Assembly (NCBI GenBank): GCA_016875975.1 | Contig: VGOF01000091.1 | Location: 1-6,317, forward strand | Direction of reading: 5' to 3' | Source of the DNA: Chloroflexota bacterium | GTDB taxonomy: Bacteria > Chloroflexota > Dehalococcoidia > GIF9 > UBA5629 | Length of the DNA stretch: 6,317 nt | Shown here: positions 1-4,800 of the stretch, in pieces | Position numbering within the stretch: position 1 is the first letter of the stretch | Layout: every line of letters begins with the position of its first letter | Notes under the pieces: model-generated | What the model saw: only the letters and a program-made list of their open reading frames with translations | Database searches by the model: none | Told to the model about the DNA's origin: nothing | Position numbers and translations under genes: made by a program

Positions 1-638
1 TGGCAGTCGGGTTGCTTGCAGTCCAGCAACCGCAACGTGTTCTTCTCAAACCTAGTCTGGCAGTCTTTGCACAACCCTGCCACACGCTTGGAATAATAGC
101 TCTTCAGGCTCTTCAGGTAAGCAGGCCGGCAAGTCTTACAGCCGATGCTATTGATATACAGGTAAAGGTCATCAAGCCCCAGCGACTTGAAGAACTGCCA
201 TGCCATATCGATAACCTCAGCATCCAGCGCCGGGTCGGCCTCGCCGATAGCCTCAAAGCCAAACTGGTAGTGCTGTCGGTATCGCCCCGCCTGCGGTCGC
301 TCGTATCGGAAAATGCCCGCAAAGTAATATAGCTTCACCGGCTGGGGCAGGTTGCTCAGGCCATGTTCCAGGTAGGCTCGGCATACCGGAGCAGTCCCCT
401 CAGGCCGCAAGGCCAGCTTATTATGGCTGCGGTCCTCGAAGACATACATCTCCTTGGTAACGATGTCCGTGCCTTCGCCAATGCTGCGAGTAAACAGGCT
501 GGCATCTTCGAAGGCTGGCGTATCTAGCCGCTGATAGCCATAAAGCCGACAAAGAGCGGCCGCCTGGCTTTCCACGTATCGCCAGTACGCCTGCTCTTCG
601 GGTAGAATATCCGCAGTTCCTCTGGGCGCTTTGTACAA
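1..638 (-). CDS. hisS: Histidyl-tRNA synthetase, N-terminal half (runs off the left edge)
   Basis: Class II aminoacyl-tRNA synthetase that charges tRNA-His with histidine in the cytoplasm. Reading the minus strand from a TTG at 638 gives 212 codons with no stop. The N-terminus has the HisRS opening APRGTADILPEE; motif 1 lies around residues 33-50 (YGYQRLDTPAFED). LRPEGT at 77-82 and the motif 2 stretch FRYERPQAGRYRQ at 110-122, followed by QFGFEAIG, are diagnostic. The last 50 visible residues carry the bacterial insertion-like part with Cys pairs (GCKTC, LCKDC, LDCKQPDC). The family is about 420 aa, so motif 3 and the anticodon-binding domain lie beyond the window. The TTG start is chosen because GGAGGT sits 5 bases upstream and the residues after it match the usual HisRS start; no ATG competes. 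The family assignment is secure. Confidence 0.97.
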   Translation of the reverse strand, partial: MYKAPRGTADILPEEQAYWRYVESQAAALCRLYGYQRLDTPAFEDASLFTRSIGEGTDIVTKEMYVFEDRSHNKLALRPEGTAPVCRAYLEHGLSNLPQPVKLYYFAGIFRYERPQAGRYRQHYQFGFEAIGEADPALDAEVIDMAWQFFKSLGLDDLYLYINSIGCKTCRPAYLKSLKSYYSKRVAGLCKDCQTRFEKNTLRLLDCKQPDC

Positions 639-643
639 AGGTG

Positions 644-649
644 ACCTCC
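644..649 (-). promoter_or_regulatory. Shine-Dalgarno site deciding the TTG start of hisS
   Basis: The minus strand reads GGAGGT at 649-644, 5 bases ahead of the TTG at 638-636. No ATG or GTG in frame lies at a suitable distance, so this site fixes a non-canonical TTG start. Confidence 0.75.
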
Positions 650-663
650 AGTCTTGAGCGTAG

Positions 664-691
664 ATTATATCAGATACGTTCCCCAAAGGCA
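664..691 (-). promoter_or_regulatory. Candidate extended -10 promoter of hisS
   Basis: On the minus strand TGATATAAT contains a perfect TATAAT (669-664) preceded by TG one base upstream, the extended -10 form. The -35 region is poor (TGCCTT at 691-686, 16-base spacer), which is typical when an extended -10 is present. Transcription would start near 657, giving a leader of about 19 bases before the TTG. There is no room for a T-box or attenuator in that leader. Confidence 0.5.
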
Positions 692-778
692 TGCGGCAGG
701 AACTACACTTGCATCTTCTATCACTAAGTGCTATTGTCATTCGCAAATCTAAAAGAGCATGCTGACAAAGTCTTCCCT

Positions 779-865
779 GTCATTGCGAGACCGAGAGCAG
801 CGAGGGCGTGGCAATCTCTCTCGTCAATCTTCAACAGGGAGACGCTTCTCTTCGTTTGCAATGAC
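779..865. repeat. 87-bp palindromic dispersed repeat (MITE/REP-like)
   Basis: The element opens with GTCATTGC (779-786) and closes with its exact reverse complement GCAATGAC (858-865). Its left arm has the form GTCATTGCGAGA...GCGTGGCAATCTC; the right arm is a partly decayed inverted copy (CAACAGGGAGACGC...). The left-arm pattern is the same as the units at 2620-2653 and 2815-2850. It contains no ORF worth annotating. It lies between the divergent hisS and NEW3-like genes and could form a long hairpin when transcribed from either side. How it moves, if it does, cannot be told from this copy. Confidence 0.7.
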
Positions 866-919
866 GCCACTTCTTCAGCGGTCTCCTAAAAGAGAACATT
901 CTAAATACCAGGTAACTCA

Positions 920-1429
920 ATGAGAATCGGTCGGAAAATCTGCTTGCTACCCGCATTGCTGCTCGGCCTGATAGCCATTCTGTTGCCCTGCTCCGCGTTG
1001 GCTCAAGCAGAGAAAATAGACCTGACCCTGAGACTTATCTCCGACGGCTACTACAGCAAGATAACCGCCGGGAAAGACAAGACCATATTCCTGGAGGTGG
1101 GCAACACCGGCAAAAAAGACATCACCAATATTCGGCTATACGCCGATTTACCGGAAGGCTGGACTGTTGAATTCAGGCCAGGTCTCATAGATTACCTGGG
1201 CCCGGGCAGTTTCCAGGCAATTGATGTCATCCTCAGGCCAGCCGCCAACGCCGCCAAAGGAGAATATTCCGTCACTCTCATCGCCGAGGCAAACGAAATC
1301 CGCAGAGGAACCAGCATCTTCGTCAGGGTGGAATCGGCATCATTTCTCTGGGTGTGGGTGGGAGCAGGCGTAGCCTTATTAGCCATCCTGGTTTTTATTC
1401 TCATCTTCATGCGCTTCGGACGGGAATAA
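920..1429 (+). CDS. Secreted, membrane-anchored protein with a NEW3-like domain
   Basis: A 169-aa protein with three clear parts. Residues 1-28 form a Sec signal peptide: RIGRK, a long hydrophobic stretch, then ALA before Gln29. Residues 33-137 look like a NEW3-type (NPCBM-associated) beta-sandwich, with the hallmark run VGNTGKKDITNIRLYADLPE followed by GWTVEF, and a closing strand TSIFVRVE. Residues 143-165 are a single transmembrane helix ending in a short basic tail (RFGRE), so the domain should face outside the membrane. The start is supported by AGGT 7 bases upstream. The gene is followed 37 bases later by a small membrane protein and probably shares its transcript. In other genomes NEW3 domains often accompany ABC-type export operons, but no ATPase or permease is present here. 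Domain assignment is good; cellular role is unknown. Confidence 0.85.
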   Translation: MRIGRKICLLPALLLGLIAILLPCSALAQAEKIDLTLRLISDGYYSKITAGKDKTIFLEVGNTGKKDITNIRLYADLPEGWTVEFRPGLIDYLGPGSFQAIDVILRPAANAAKGEYSVTLIAEANEIRRGTSIFVRVESASFLWVWVGAGVALLAILVFILIFMRFGRE

Positions 1430-1466
1430 GCCCTTTTACTAATCGAACGCTGTCAAGGAGGAAAAC

Positions 1467-1868
1467 ATGATTGAGCGAGTTCATGAGCATATCATCAGCG
1501 AACTGGGCACCAACACCCGTACTGACACCATCTTCGTTCTCACCGCCATCATCCTGAATCTCATAACTCTGGGCATCAACTCTGGGATTGCCTCTTCGGA
1601 GAGCAATGATACTTCCACCATTATGATGTTCACCTTCGTCGCCCTGCTGATAGTAGTGAACCTTGTCGCCGAATTTGGGCTAATTCGAGGCAGGCAGATG
1701 AGGCGGAAGCTGCTGAGCGGGCTGCTGAAGATGTACAAAGACCAGGGGGTAGAGGGCTATTACGACCCATCCCTGCTGAACGATTACAAAACCAGGTACA
1801 ACCTCTTCATGCTCACCGTCCTGTTCACAGGTCTGGTAGCCATCGTCATCCCCTTCATCATCAGGTAG
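1467..1868 (+). CDS. Small three-helix membrane protein of unknown function
   Basis: A 133-aa protein I do not recognise. Three hydrophobic helices are visible, around residues 21-43, 51-73 and 112-132. Between helices 2 and 3 is a hydrophilic, basic loop (RGRQMRRKLL, then KMYKDQGVEGYYDP) that by the positive-inside rule should be cytoplasmic. A polar N-terminus (IERVHEHIISELG) precedes helix 1. The start is well fixed by AAGGAGG at 1455-1461, 5 bases before the ATG. It lies 37 bases behind the NEW3-like gene on the same strand, so the two are likely co-transcribed and may work at the same membrane; that link is inference. No catalytic or ligand motif is apparent. Confidence 0.8.
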   Translation: MIERVHEHIISELGTNTRTDTIFVLTAIILNLITLGINSGIASSESNDTSTIMMFTFVALLIVVNLVAEFGLIRGRQMRRKLLSGLLKMYKDQGVEGYYDPSLLNDYKTRYNLFMLTVLFTGLVAIVIPFIIR

Positions 1869-1937
1869 AACCACCCCTTCAGAGATACGCCGTGCTGCAA
1901 GAATACAGCTCAGCGCAGTGAGGCTACTGCTCTGCAA

Positions 1938-2321
1938 CTAGCGAATCACCTTGACGGCCACGCCCACAGGAAGCTTCTCCCACTTCCTGTCTGCCGTAAG
2001 TGCCACCACTCCCAGCATCTTAGCCAGGCTCAAACATGCCCTATCGCCCAAGGAAAGACCCATACCCTGGGTAGAGACATGAAGCAATCCTGCCTGATAT
2101 GCCTGTTCTGTATCAAATGGTTCGATATCCAGCCCAATTGGCTGCAGAATCTGGCGAATCGCATTTTCCGGCATACCTGCTGCACAGAGCTTAGCAATTA
2201 CCTCGGACAGATTAACCGTGCTGATGACTGCCTCTGAAATAGCTTCAGCCACCATGTCGGAACCTGGTTCTGCATTCAGGAGCGCCAGCAATGCTGAGGC
2301 ATCTACCACTACTTCAGACAC
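1938..2321 (-). CDS. vapC: VapC-type PIN-domain toxin (ribonuclease)
   Basis: A 127-aa PIN-domain protein, the usual length for VapC toxins, which cleave RNA (often tRNA or rRNA) using Mg2+ or Mn2+ held by a cluster of acidic residues. All expected acids are in place: Asp7 in VVVDASALLALL, Glu40 in VNLSEV, Asp93 in LGDRACLSLA and Asp111 in LTADRKW. The protein is therefore probably catalytically intact. The start is GTG at 2321-2319. It overlaps the last 8 bases of the upstream antitoxin gene, so translation is likely coupled; no strong Shine-Dalgarno site of its own is seen. It ends 69 bases from the convergent membrane-protein gene with no obvious terminator between. The RNA target cannot be inferred from the sequence. 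Confidence 0.92.
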   Translation of the reverse strand: MSEVVVDASALLALLNAEPGSDMVAEAISEAVISTVNLSEVIAKLCAAGMPENAIRQILQPIGLDIEPFDTEQAYQAGLLHVSTQGMGLSLGDRACLSLAKMLGVVALTADRKWEKLPVGVAVKVIR

Positions 2322-2553
2322 CAGATGTCTCTTCCCTGCGCTCTCGGATTAGCTCTTGAGCCAGGCTCCGACCTCGGGGGATATAGCGCCGAACCATAGC
2401 CTGTGCCCGCGCTATCGCCCGGCGCGTGCTAACAACCCTTATCTCATCCCCTTCAAGTACCAGAACCACCTCATCCCCGGGCTTGAGCCCCAGTGCCCTC
2501 CTGTACTTGGCAGGAATAACCACCCTGCCGTCTTTGCGTATTATTGTCTTCAC
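2314..2553 (-). CDS. vapB: AbrB/MazE-family antitoxin of the vapBC-type operon
   Basis: A 79-aa protein. Residues 3-45 form a SpoVT/AbrB swapped-hairpin DNA-binding domain (IIRKDGRVVIPAKYRRALGLK, then PGDEVVLVLEGDEIRVV). Residues 46-79 are an Arg-rich tail that in this family wraps around and neutralises the toxin. The start is GTG at 2553-2551, preceded by a weak CAGGT. The gene overlaps the PIN toxin gene by 8 bases in the classic antitoxin-first order. Its product should bind its own promoter; an ATATC-TT-GATAT palindrome lies between the -35 and -10 there. The partner is inferred from adjacency. The antitoxin belongs to the AbrB class rather than the ribbon-helix-helix or Phd class. Confidence 0.9.
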   Translation of the reverse strand: MKTIIRKDGRVVIPAKYRRALGLKPGDEVVLVLEGDEIRVVSTRRAIARAQAMVRRYIPRGRSLAQELIRERREETSGV

Positions 2554-2576
2554 TATCTAACCTGCCATCTTTGACA

Positions 2577-2605
2577 ATTATGACATATCTTGATATTAAT
2601 GGCAA
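2577..2605 (-). promoter_or_regulatory. vapBC promoter with an internal palindrome
   Basis: On the minus strand TTGCCA (2605-2600) and CATAAT (2582-2577) are spaced by exactly 17 bases; each matches the sigma-70 consensus at 5 of 6 positions. The spacer contains ATATC-TT-GATAT (2585-2596), a candidate operator for the antitoxin. Two direct TGACA copies (2572-2576 and 2581-2585, plus strand) flank the -10. The GTG start lies about 24 bases below the -10. Confidence 0.55.
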
Positions 2606-2619
2606 TCCTCCTTACGTTC

Positions 2620-2896
2620 GTCATTGCGAAGCACGCAGTGCTGTGGCAATCTCCCCCTTCGTTCCGTCATCCTTGAGCGTCTTTTCCTAGTCATCCTCGA
2701 GCCCCTTCCCCTGTCATTCTTGAGCGCCTTCCCTTGGTCATTCTGAACGGAGTGAAGAATCCCTTCGTCCTTCTTGCAACTTGCCCGGCCAGTCATTGCA
2801 AGCATATTTATTTTGTCATTGCGAGACGCCGAAGGCGTCGTGGCAATCTCCCCCTGTCATTCTCGAGCCCCGACGCAATCGGGGCGAAGAATCTCC
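2620..2896. repeat. Array of dispersed-repeat units of two families
   Basis: At least eight segments in a row begin with GTCAT. Family 1 (GTCATTGCGA...GTGGCAATCTC): 2620-2653, with inner stem AGCAC/GTGCT; 2792-2803, truncated; and 2815-2850, with inner stem GACGCC/GGCGTC and outer ATTGC/GCAAT. Family 2 (GTCATTCTGAGCG...GAAGAATC): 2666-2679, 2690-2703 and 2713-2726, all heads only; 2737-2763; and 2856-2896, with stems GCCCCGA/TCGGGGC and ATTCT/AGAAT. Units are separated by C/T-rich spacers such as CCCCCTT. All lie in the same orientation. The weak ORFs that cross the array merely read through it. Spacing and unit form are irregular, unlike a CRISPR. Confidence 0.75.
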
Positions 2897-2945
2897 AGAA
2901 GTAAGGAGGGTTAAAACCCGCCAGTGGCTGCCCAAAATCAGTTTC

Positions 2946-2974
2946 TTGACATTTCCATTTTATAGTAATATAGT
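2946..2974 (+). promoter_or_regulatory. Strong promoter of the RelE-AbrB operon
   Basis: A perfect TTGACA (2946-2951) and TATAGT (2969-2974, 5 of 6 matches) are separated by 17 bases. Transcription would begin near 2981, giving a short leader of about 24 bases before the start codon. The -10 lies within a run of tandem octamers (2961-2984). Confidence 0.65.
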
Positions 2975-2984
2975 AATCTAGTAA
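2961..2984 (+). repeat. Three tandem octamers over the promoter -10 (candidate operator)
   Basis: TATAGTAA (2961-2968), TATAGTAA (2969-2976) and TCTAGTAA (2977-2984) lie head to tail with no spacer. The array covers the end of the promoter spacer, the -10 and the likely transcription start. A repressor bound here would block RNA polymerase; the AbrB-type antitoxin encoded by this operon is the obvious candidate. The repeat is directly visible; the binding role is inference. Confidence 0.6.
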
Positions 2985-3004
2985 GATATGATACGAGGGC
3001 AGTG

Positions 3005-3265
3005 GTGAAGATCACCCGGACGGCCAGATTCAAGAAAGCCTGGAGGGGATTGAGTGGGGAGGAGAAAGAAGTGGCACGAAAGGCCTTGAGAAATCTGGCC
3101 ACAGACTTGCGATATCCTGCCCTCAGAGCAAAGAAAATGCAGGGAGTTGAACATGTCTGGGAAGCTAGAGTCAGCCTTTCTCTAAGAATGACTTTTGAAA
3201 TCGAAAGGAATACGATCATTCTGCGTAATATCGGGCGCCATGATGAAACACTGGAACGCCCATAG
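3005..3265 (+). CDS. RelE/ParE-superfamily toxin
   Basis: An 86-aa protein with the RelE/YafQ-type small toxin pattern: helix-rich N-terminus (RTARFKKAWRGLSGEEKEVA), then LRAKKMQGVEHVWEARVS, a strand pair LSLRMTFEIERNTIILRNIG and the C-terminal GRHDETL with His79 and a conserved-looking Arg61. Members of the superfamily cut mRNA on the ribosome or poison gyrase; which applies here cannot be decided. GTG codons occur in tandem at 3002 and 3005; GAGGG at 2995-2999 lies 2 bases from the first and 5 from the second, so I chose 3005 (starting at 3002 adds one residue). It is the first gene of a two-gene operon with an AbrB-type antitoxin 11 bases downstream. Toxin-before-antitoxin order is less common. 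Confidence 0.87.
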   Translation: MKITRTARFKKAWRGLSGEEKEVARKALRNLATDLRYPALRAKKMQGVEHVWEARVSLSLRMTFEIERNTIILRNIGRHDETLERP

Positions 3266-3270
3266 GAGGT
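3265..3270 (+). promoter_or_regulatory. Strong antitoxin Shine-Dalgarno site overlapping the toxin stop codon
   Basis: GGAGGT begins on the last base of the toxin TAG stop (3263-3265) and lies 6 bases before the antitoxin ATG at 3277. It is stronger and better spaced than the toxin's own GAGGG, which would favour antitoxin synthesis from the shared mRNA despite the toxin-first order. Confidence 0.65.
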
Positions 3271-3276
3271 TATGCA

Positions 3277-3555
3277 ATGCCAGCATATAGCAAAGTCACC
3301 AGACACGGACAGATTACCCTGCCGGCATCCGTGCGCAAGGAGCTTGGCATCGAAGAGGGCGACCTGGTAGAAATTGCAGTGATGGACGAAGGAGCTGTGC
3401 TGATACCCAAGAAGCTAGTAGATAAGAGCCAGGCTTACTTCTGGACAAAGAGGTGGCAGGAAGGCGAGCGCGAGGCTGATGAGGATATAAAGGCTGGGCG
3501 AGTAAAGACCTTCGACTCGGTTGAAGACCTCATCAAAGACCTGGACAAGGAATAA
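3277..3555 (+). CDS. AbrB/MazE-family antitoxin paired with the RelE/ParE-type toxin
   Basis: A 92-aa protein. Residues 3-46 are a SpoVT/AbrB DNA-binding hairpin (YSKVTRHGQITLPASVRKEL, GIEEGDLVEIAVMDEGAVLI). The rest is an acidic, helix-prone tail (QAYFWTKRWQEGEREADEDI, then FDSVEDLIKDLDKE) of the type that neutralises a basic RelE-like toxin. It is in the same operon as the toxin, with the ribosome site overlapping the toxin stop. It should act in the cytoplasm as both antitoxin and autorepressor, most likely at the octamers over its own promoter. It resembles the VapB-like protein at 2314-2553 only in the N-terminal domain; the tails are unrelated in sequence, in line with different toxin partners. 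Confidence 0.9.
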   Translation: MPAYSKVTRHGQITLPASVRKELGIEEGDLVEIAVMDEGAVLIPKKLVDKSQAYFWTKRWQEGEREADEDIKAGRVKTFDSVEDLIKDLDKE

Positions 3556-3706
3556 CTTCTCCCTTTAAACAACCATGCCATTGTTTCAAGTATATTCCTC
3601 AAAGGCATGGTGAGTGGCGAATAGCCAAAAGAGCCCGCTAAAAAGCCCGATGGGCAGGACGATTTGCGACCATACAATTCGATGAATTGTTCAAAAGGCA
3701 AATTTA
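3556..3706. other. Intergenic stretch with several short inverted repeats
   Basis: No credible gene is seen. Inverted repeats follow one another: ACCATGCC/GGCATGGT (3572-3579 with 3604-3611, 24-base loop), TGGC/GCCA (3615-3618 with 3624-3627), GCCC-GAT-GGGC (3645-3655) and ACAATTC-GAT-GAATTGT (3674-3690). The third, read on the minus strand, is followed by TTTTT and would look like a tiny terminator, but no minus-strand gene precedes it. The first could slow transcription behind the toxin operon but lacks a T-tract. I cannot match the group to a known riboswitch. Confidence 0.45.
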
Positions 3707-3736
3707 TTGACACTACCTTTCTATTTTTGATATTTT
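3707..3736 (+). promoter_or_regulatory. Candidate promoter of the lipoprotein gene
   Basis: A perfect TTGACA (3707-3712) is followed after 18 bases by TATTTT (3731-3736) in an AT-rich stretch. Transcription would begin near 3743, about 40 bases before the ATG at 3782. The -10 is only a moderate match. Confidence 0.4.
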
Positions 3737-3781
3737 TCATCAGACCATAATTCTAATTAGTTGCAAGAGGAAAAACGCTTC

Positions 3782-4672
3782 ATGTTTGGAAAGTTGACAA
3801 AAAGCTTTCTCGTTATCAAATTAATGTTGACACTACTTGTTTTATCTGCCAGTTTGAATCTTGCCTGCACTCTGAAACCAGTGCCAATCCAGCCACCGGC
3901 ACCAGCCGCTTTTCAGATCACCAAATTGTCTATTACCCCAATAAAGGTTAAGCCCGGTGAAGAAGTAGTTATAGAAGCTGAGATCAGCAATACTGGTGGC
4001 ACTGAAGGCATGTACTCGGTTACTCTGACAATAGATGGGGTTGAAACACAAACAGGTGTAATTAAGTTAGCACCGGGTACTACCGAAATGGTAACCTTTT
4101 CACTAGCTAAAGACGAAGTCGGTACCTACAATATTAAGTTGGATGGCCTTGCAGGCACCTTGATTGTTGAGCCAGTCGTTGGCCTACATGATGAAGTTAG
4201 ACTTGATGTACCCTTCGAGCCTAACGTTGGAGGAAGTTGTTTTTCATCCTCATTTGCAATGGTGATGCGTTATTGCGGAAAAATAGTTACAGTCCATGAT
4301 GTTTTAAAGATAGTGGGTTATCCTCCTTTTAGGGGTTATGAACATCCAGAATTGAGAGACTGGATGGAAAATAATTATGGACTAACATTCAAATATATGC
4401 CTTATTCGAAAATTGAAGATGTCAAAAAGTTTCTTAATGAAGGGTATCCGGTTATAGTACATCAAACCTTTAGTCTTGGTAACAATACGGGACATAACAG
4501 GGTTGTAATAGGATATAGTGATAAGCAATGTGTGTTCATCGTGAATGACCCTTCGTATCTAGGTCCTAATTTTAAGATATCTTATGACGATTTTGGAACT
4601 CTCTGGAAAAGAATAACACTTTATGAAAGCGGCCCGGAAAACAAAGCCTATCTGGTAATCCCTTTAAAATAG
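3782..4672 (+). CDS. Lipoprotein with CARDB-like domain and C39-like papain-fold domain
   Basis: A 296-aa protein in three parts. Residues 1-29 are a lipoprotein signal: basic GKLTKS, a hydrophobic run, and lipobox NLAC with Cys29, followed by a Pro/Ala-rich linker. Residues 46-131 look like a CARDB-type Ig fold (ITPIKVKPGEEVVIEAEISN, TGG, ending GTLIVEP). Residues 139-296 resemble the peptidase C39-like family: LDVPFEP, then Cys153 in GGSCFSSSFAMVMRYCG, His238 in TGHNRVVIGY and Asp256 in VNDPSYLG give a Cys-His-Asp set in the right order. The Gln usually found before the Cys is not evident, so activity is uncertain. It likely acts outside the membrane. ATG 3782 is chosen because AGAGG lies 11 bases upstream; a TTG at 3761 would add 7 residues but has no ribosome site. 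Substrate unknown. Confidence 0.82.
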   Translation: MFGKLTKSFLVIKLMLTLLVLSASLNLACTLKPVPIQPPAPAAFQITKLSITPIKVKPGEEVVIEAEISNTGGTEGMYSVTLTIDGVETQTGVIKLAPGTTEMVTFSLAKDEVGTYNIKLDGLAGTLIVEPVVGLHDEVRLDVPFEPNVGGSCFSSSFAMVMRYCGKIVTVHDVLKIVGYPPFRGYEHPELRDWMENNYGLTFKYMPYSKIEDVKKFLNEGYPVIVHQTFSLGNNTGHNRVVIGYSDKQCVFIVNDPSYLGPNFKISYDDFGTLWKRITLYESGPENKAYLVIPLK

Positions 4673-4800
4673 CTTAGAACCTGCTTAATAGAAGATTTAT
4701 ACCTGTGTTATTCTTACTATCATAAGAGCAAAAACTCGACTTGCACATTTTGGCTTTTTGTTCAACCGGGGCGAGAGCTCCGTCGAGTCCGTATACGAAG
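4673..4800. other. Convergent intergenic region
   Basis: 128 bases between the converging ends of the lipoprotein and HEPN-like genes. The first half is AT-rich and featureless; the second half is a GC-richer block with the ACTCGAC/GTCGAGT inverted repeat (4734-4788), the palindrome GAGCTC and the palindrome GTATAC. Confidence 0.5.
4730..4788 (-). terminator. Candidate terminator of the HEPN-like gene
   Basis: Read on the minus strand, ACTCGAC (4788-4782) pairs with GTCGAGT (4740-4734), and the downstream arm runs straight into TTTTT (its last T and the next four). It sits just beyond the stop codon of the HEPN-like gene. The 41-base loop is much longer than usual, so this may instead be part of another structure. 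Confidence 0.3.

Larger units (their letters stand above)
639..919. other. Intergenic region between divergent hisS and the NEW3-like gene
   Basis: About 280 bases without a credible gene. It holds the hisS ribosome site and promoter (644-691), a short relic-like GTCATTCGC near 736-744, and the 87-bp palindromic repeat at 779-865. I see no convincing promoter for the gene at 920 in the remaining 54 bases. Confidence 0.6.
2554..3004. other. Gene-free region between divergent toxin-antitoxin operons
   Basis: About 450 bases with no credible gene. From left to right it holds the vapBC promoter, the repeat array (2620-2896), a short unexplained stretch (2897-2940), and the promoter, tandem octamers and ribosome site of the plus-strand toxin operon (2946-2999). 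Confidence 0.6.

Noticed and set aside
12..332. A 106-aa plus-strand ORF
   Set aside because: It is antisense to hisS, whose minus-strand frame gives an unmistakable synthetase sequence over the whole stretch.
1915..1930. GCAGT/ACTGC hairpin as a terminator between the membrane-protein and vapC genes
   Set aside because: The stem is only 5 bp and has no T-tract on either strand.
2620..2896. Possible CRISPR array
   Set aside because: Units differ in length and sequence, spacers are irregular C/T-rich runs, and two repeat families alternate; no cas gene is present.
2596..2981. Two short ORFs (69 aa minus, 66 aa plus) across the repeat array
   Set aside because: Their sequences are low-complexity translations of the GTCAT repeat units with no ribosome site, so they are not genes.
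2938..3306. A 122-aa minus-strand ORF
   Set aside because: It lies antisense to the RelE/ParE-type toxin and crosses that operon's promoter; the plus-strand reading has clear family motifs.
3611..3672. Possible cyclic-di-GMP riboswitch ahead of the lipoprotein gene
   Set aside because: Fragments such as GGCAGGACG only loosely recall the motif; the core is incomplete, and the best promoter lies downstream of it.
3435..3740. A 101-aa minus-strand ORF behind the AbrB-type antitoxin
   Set aside because: Its C-terminal third is antisense to the antitoxin gene and the rest reads through inverted repeats; no domain is recognisable.
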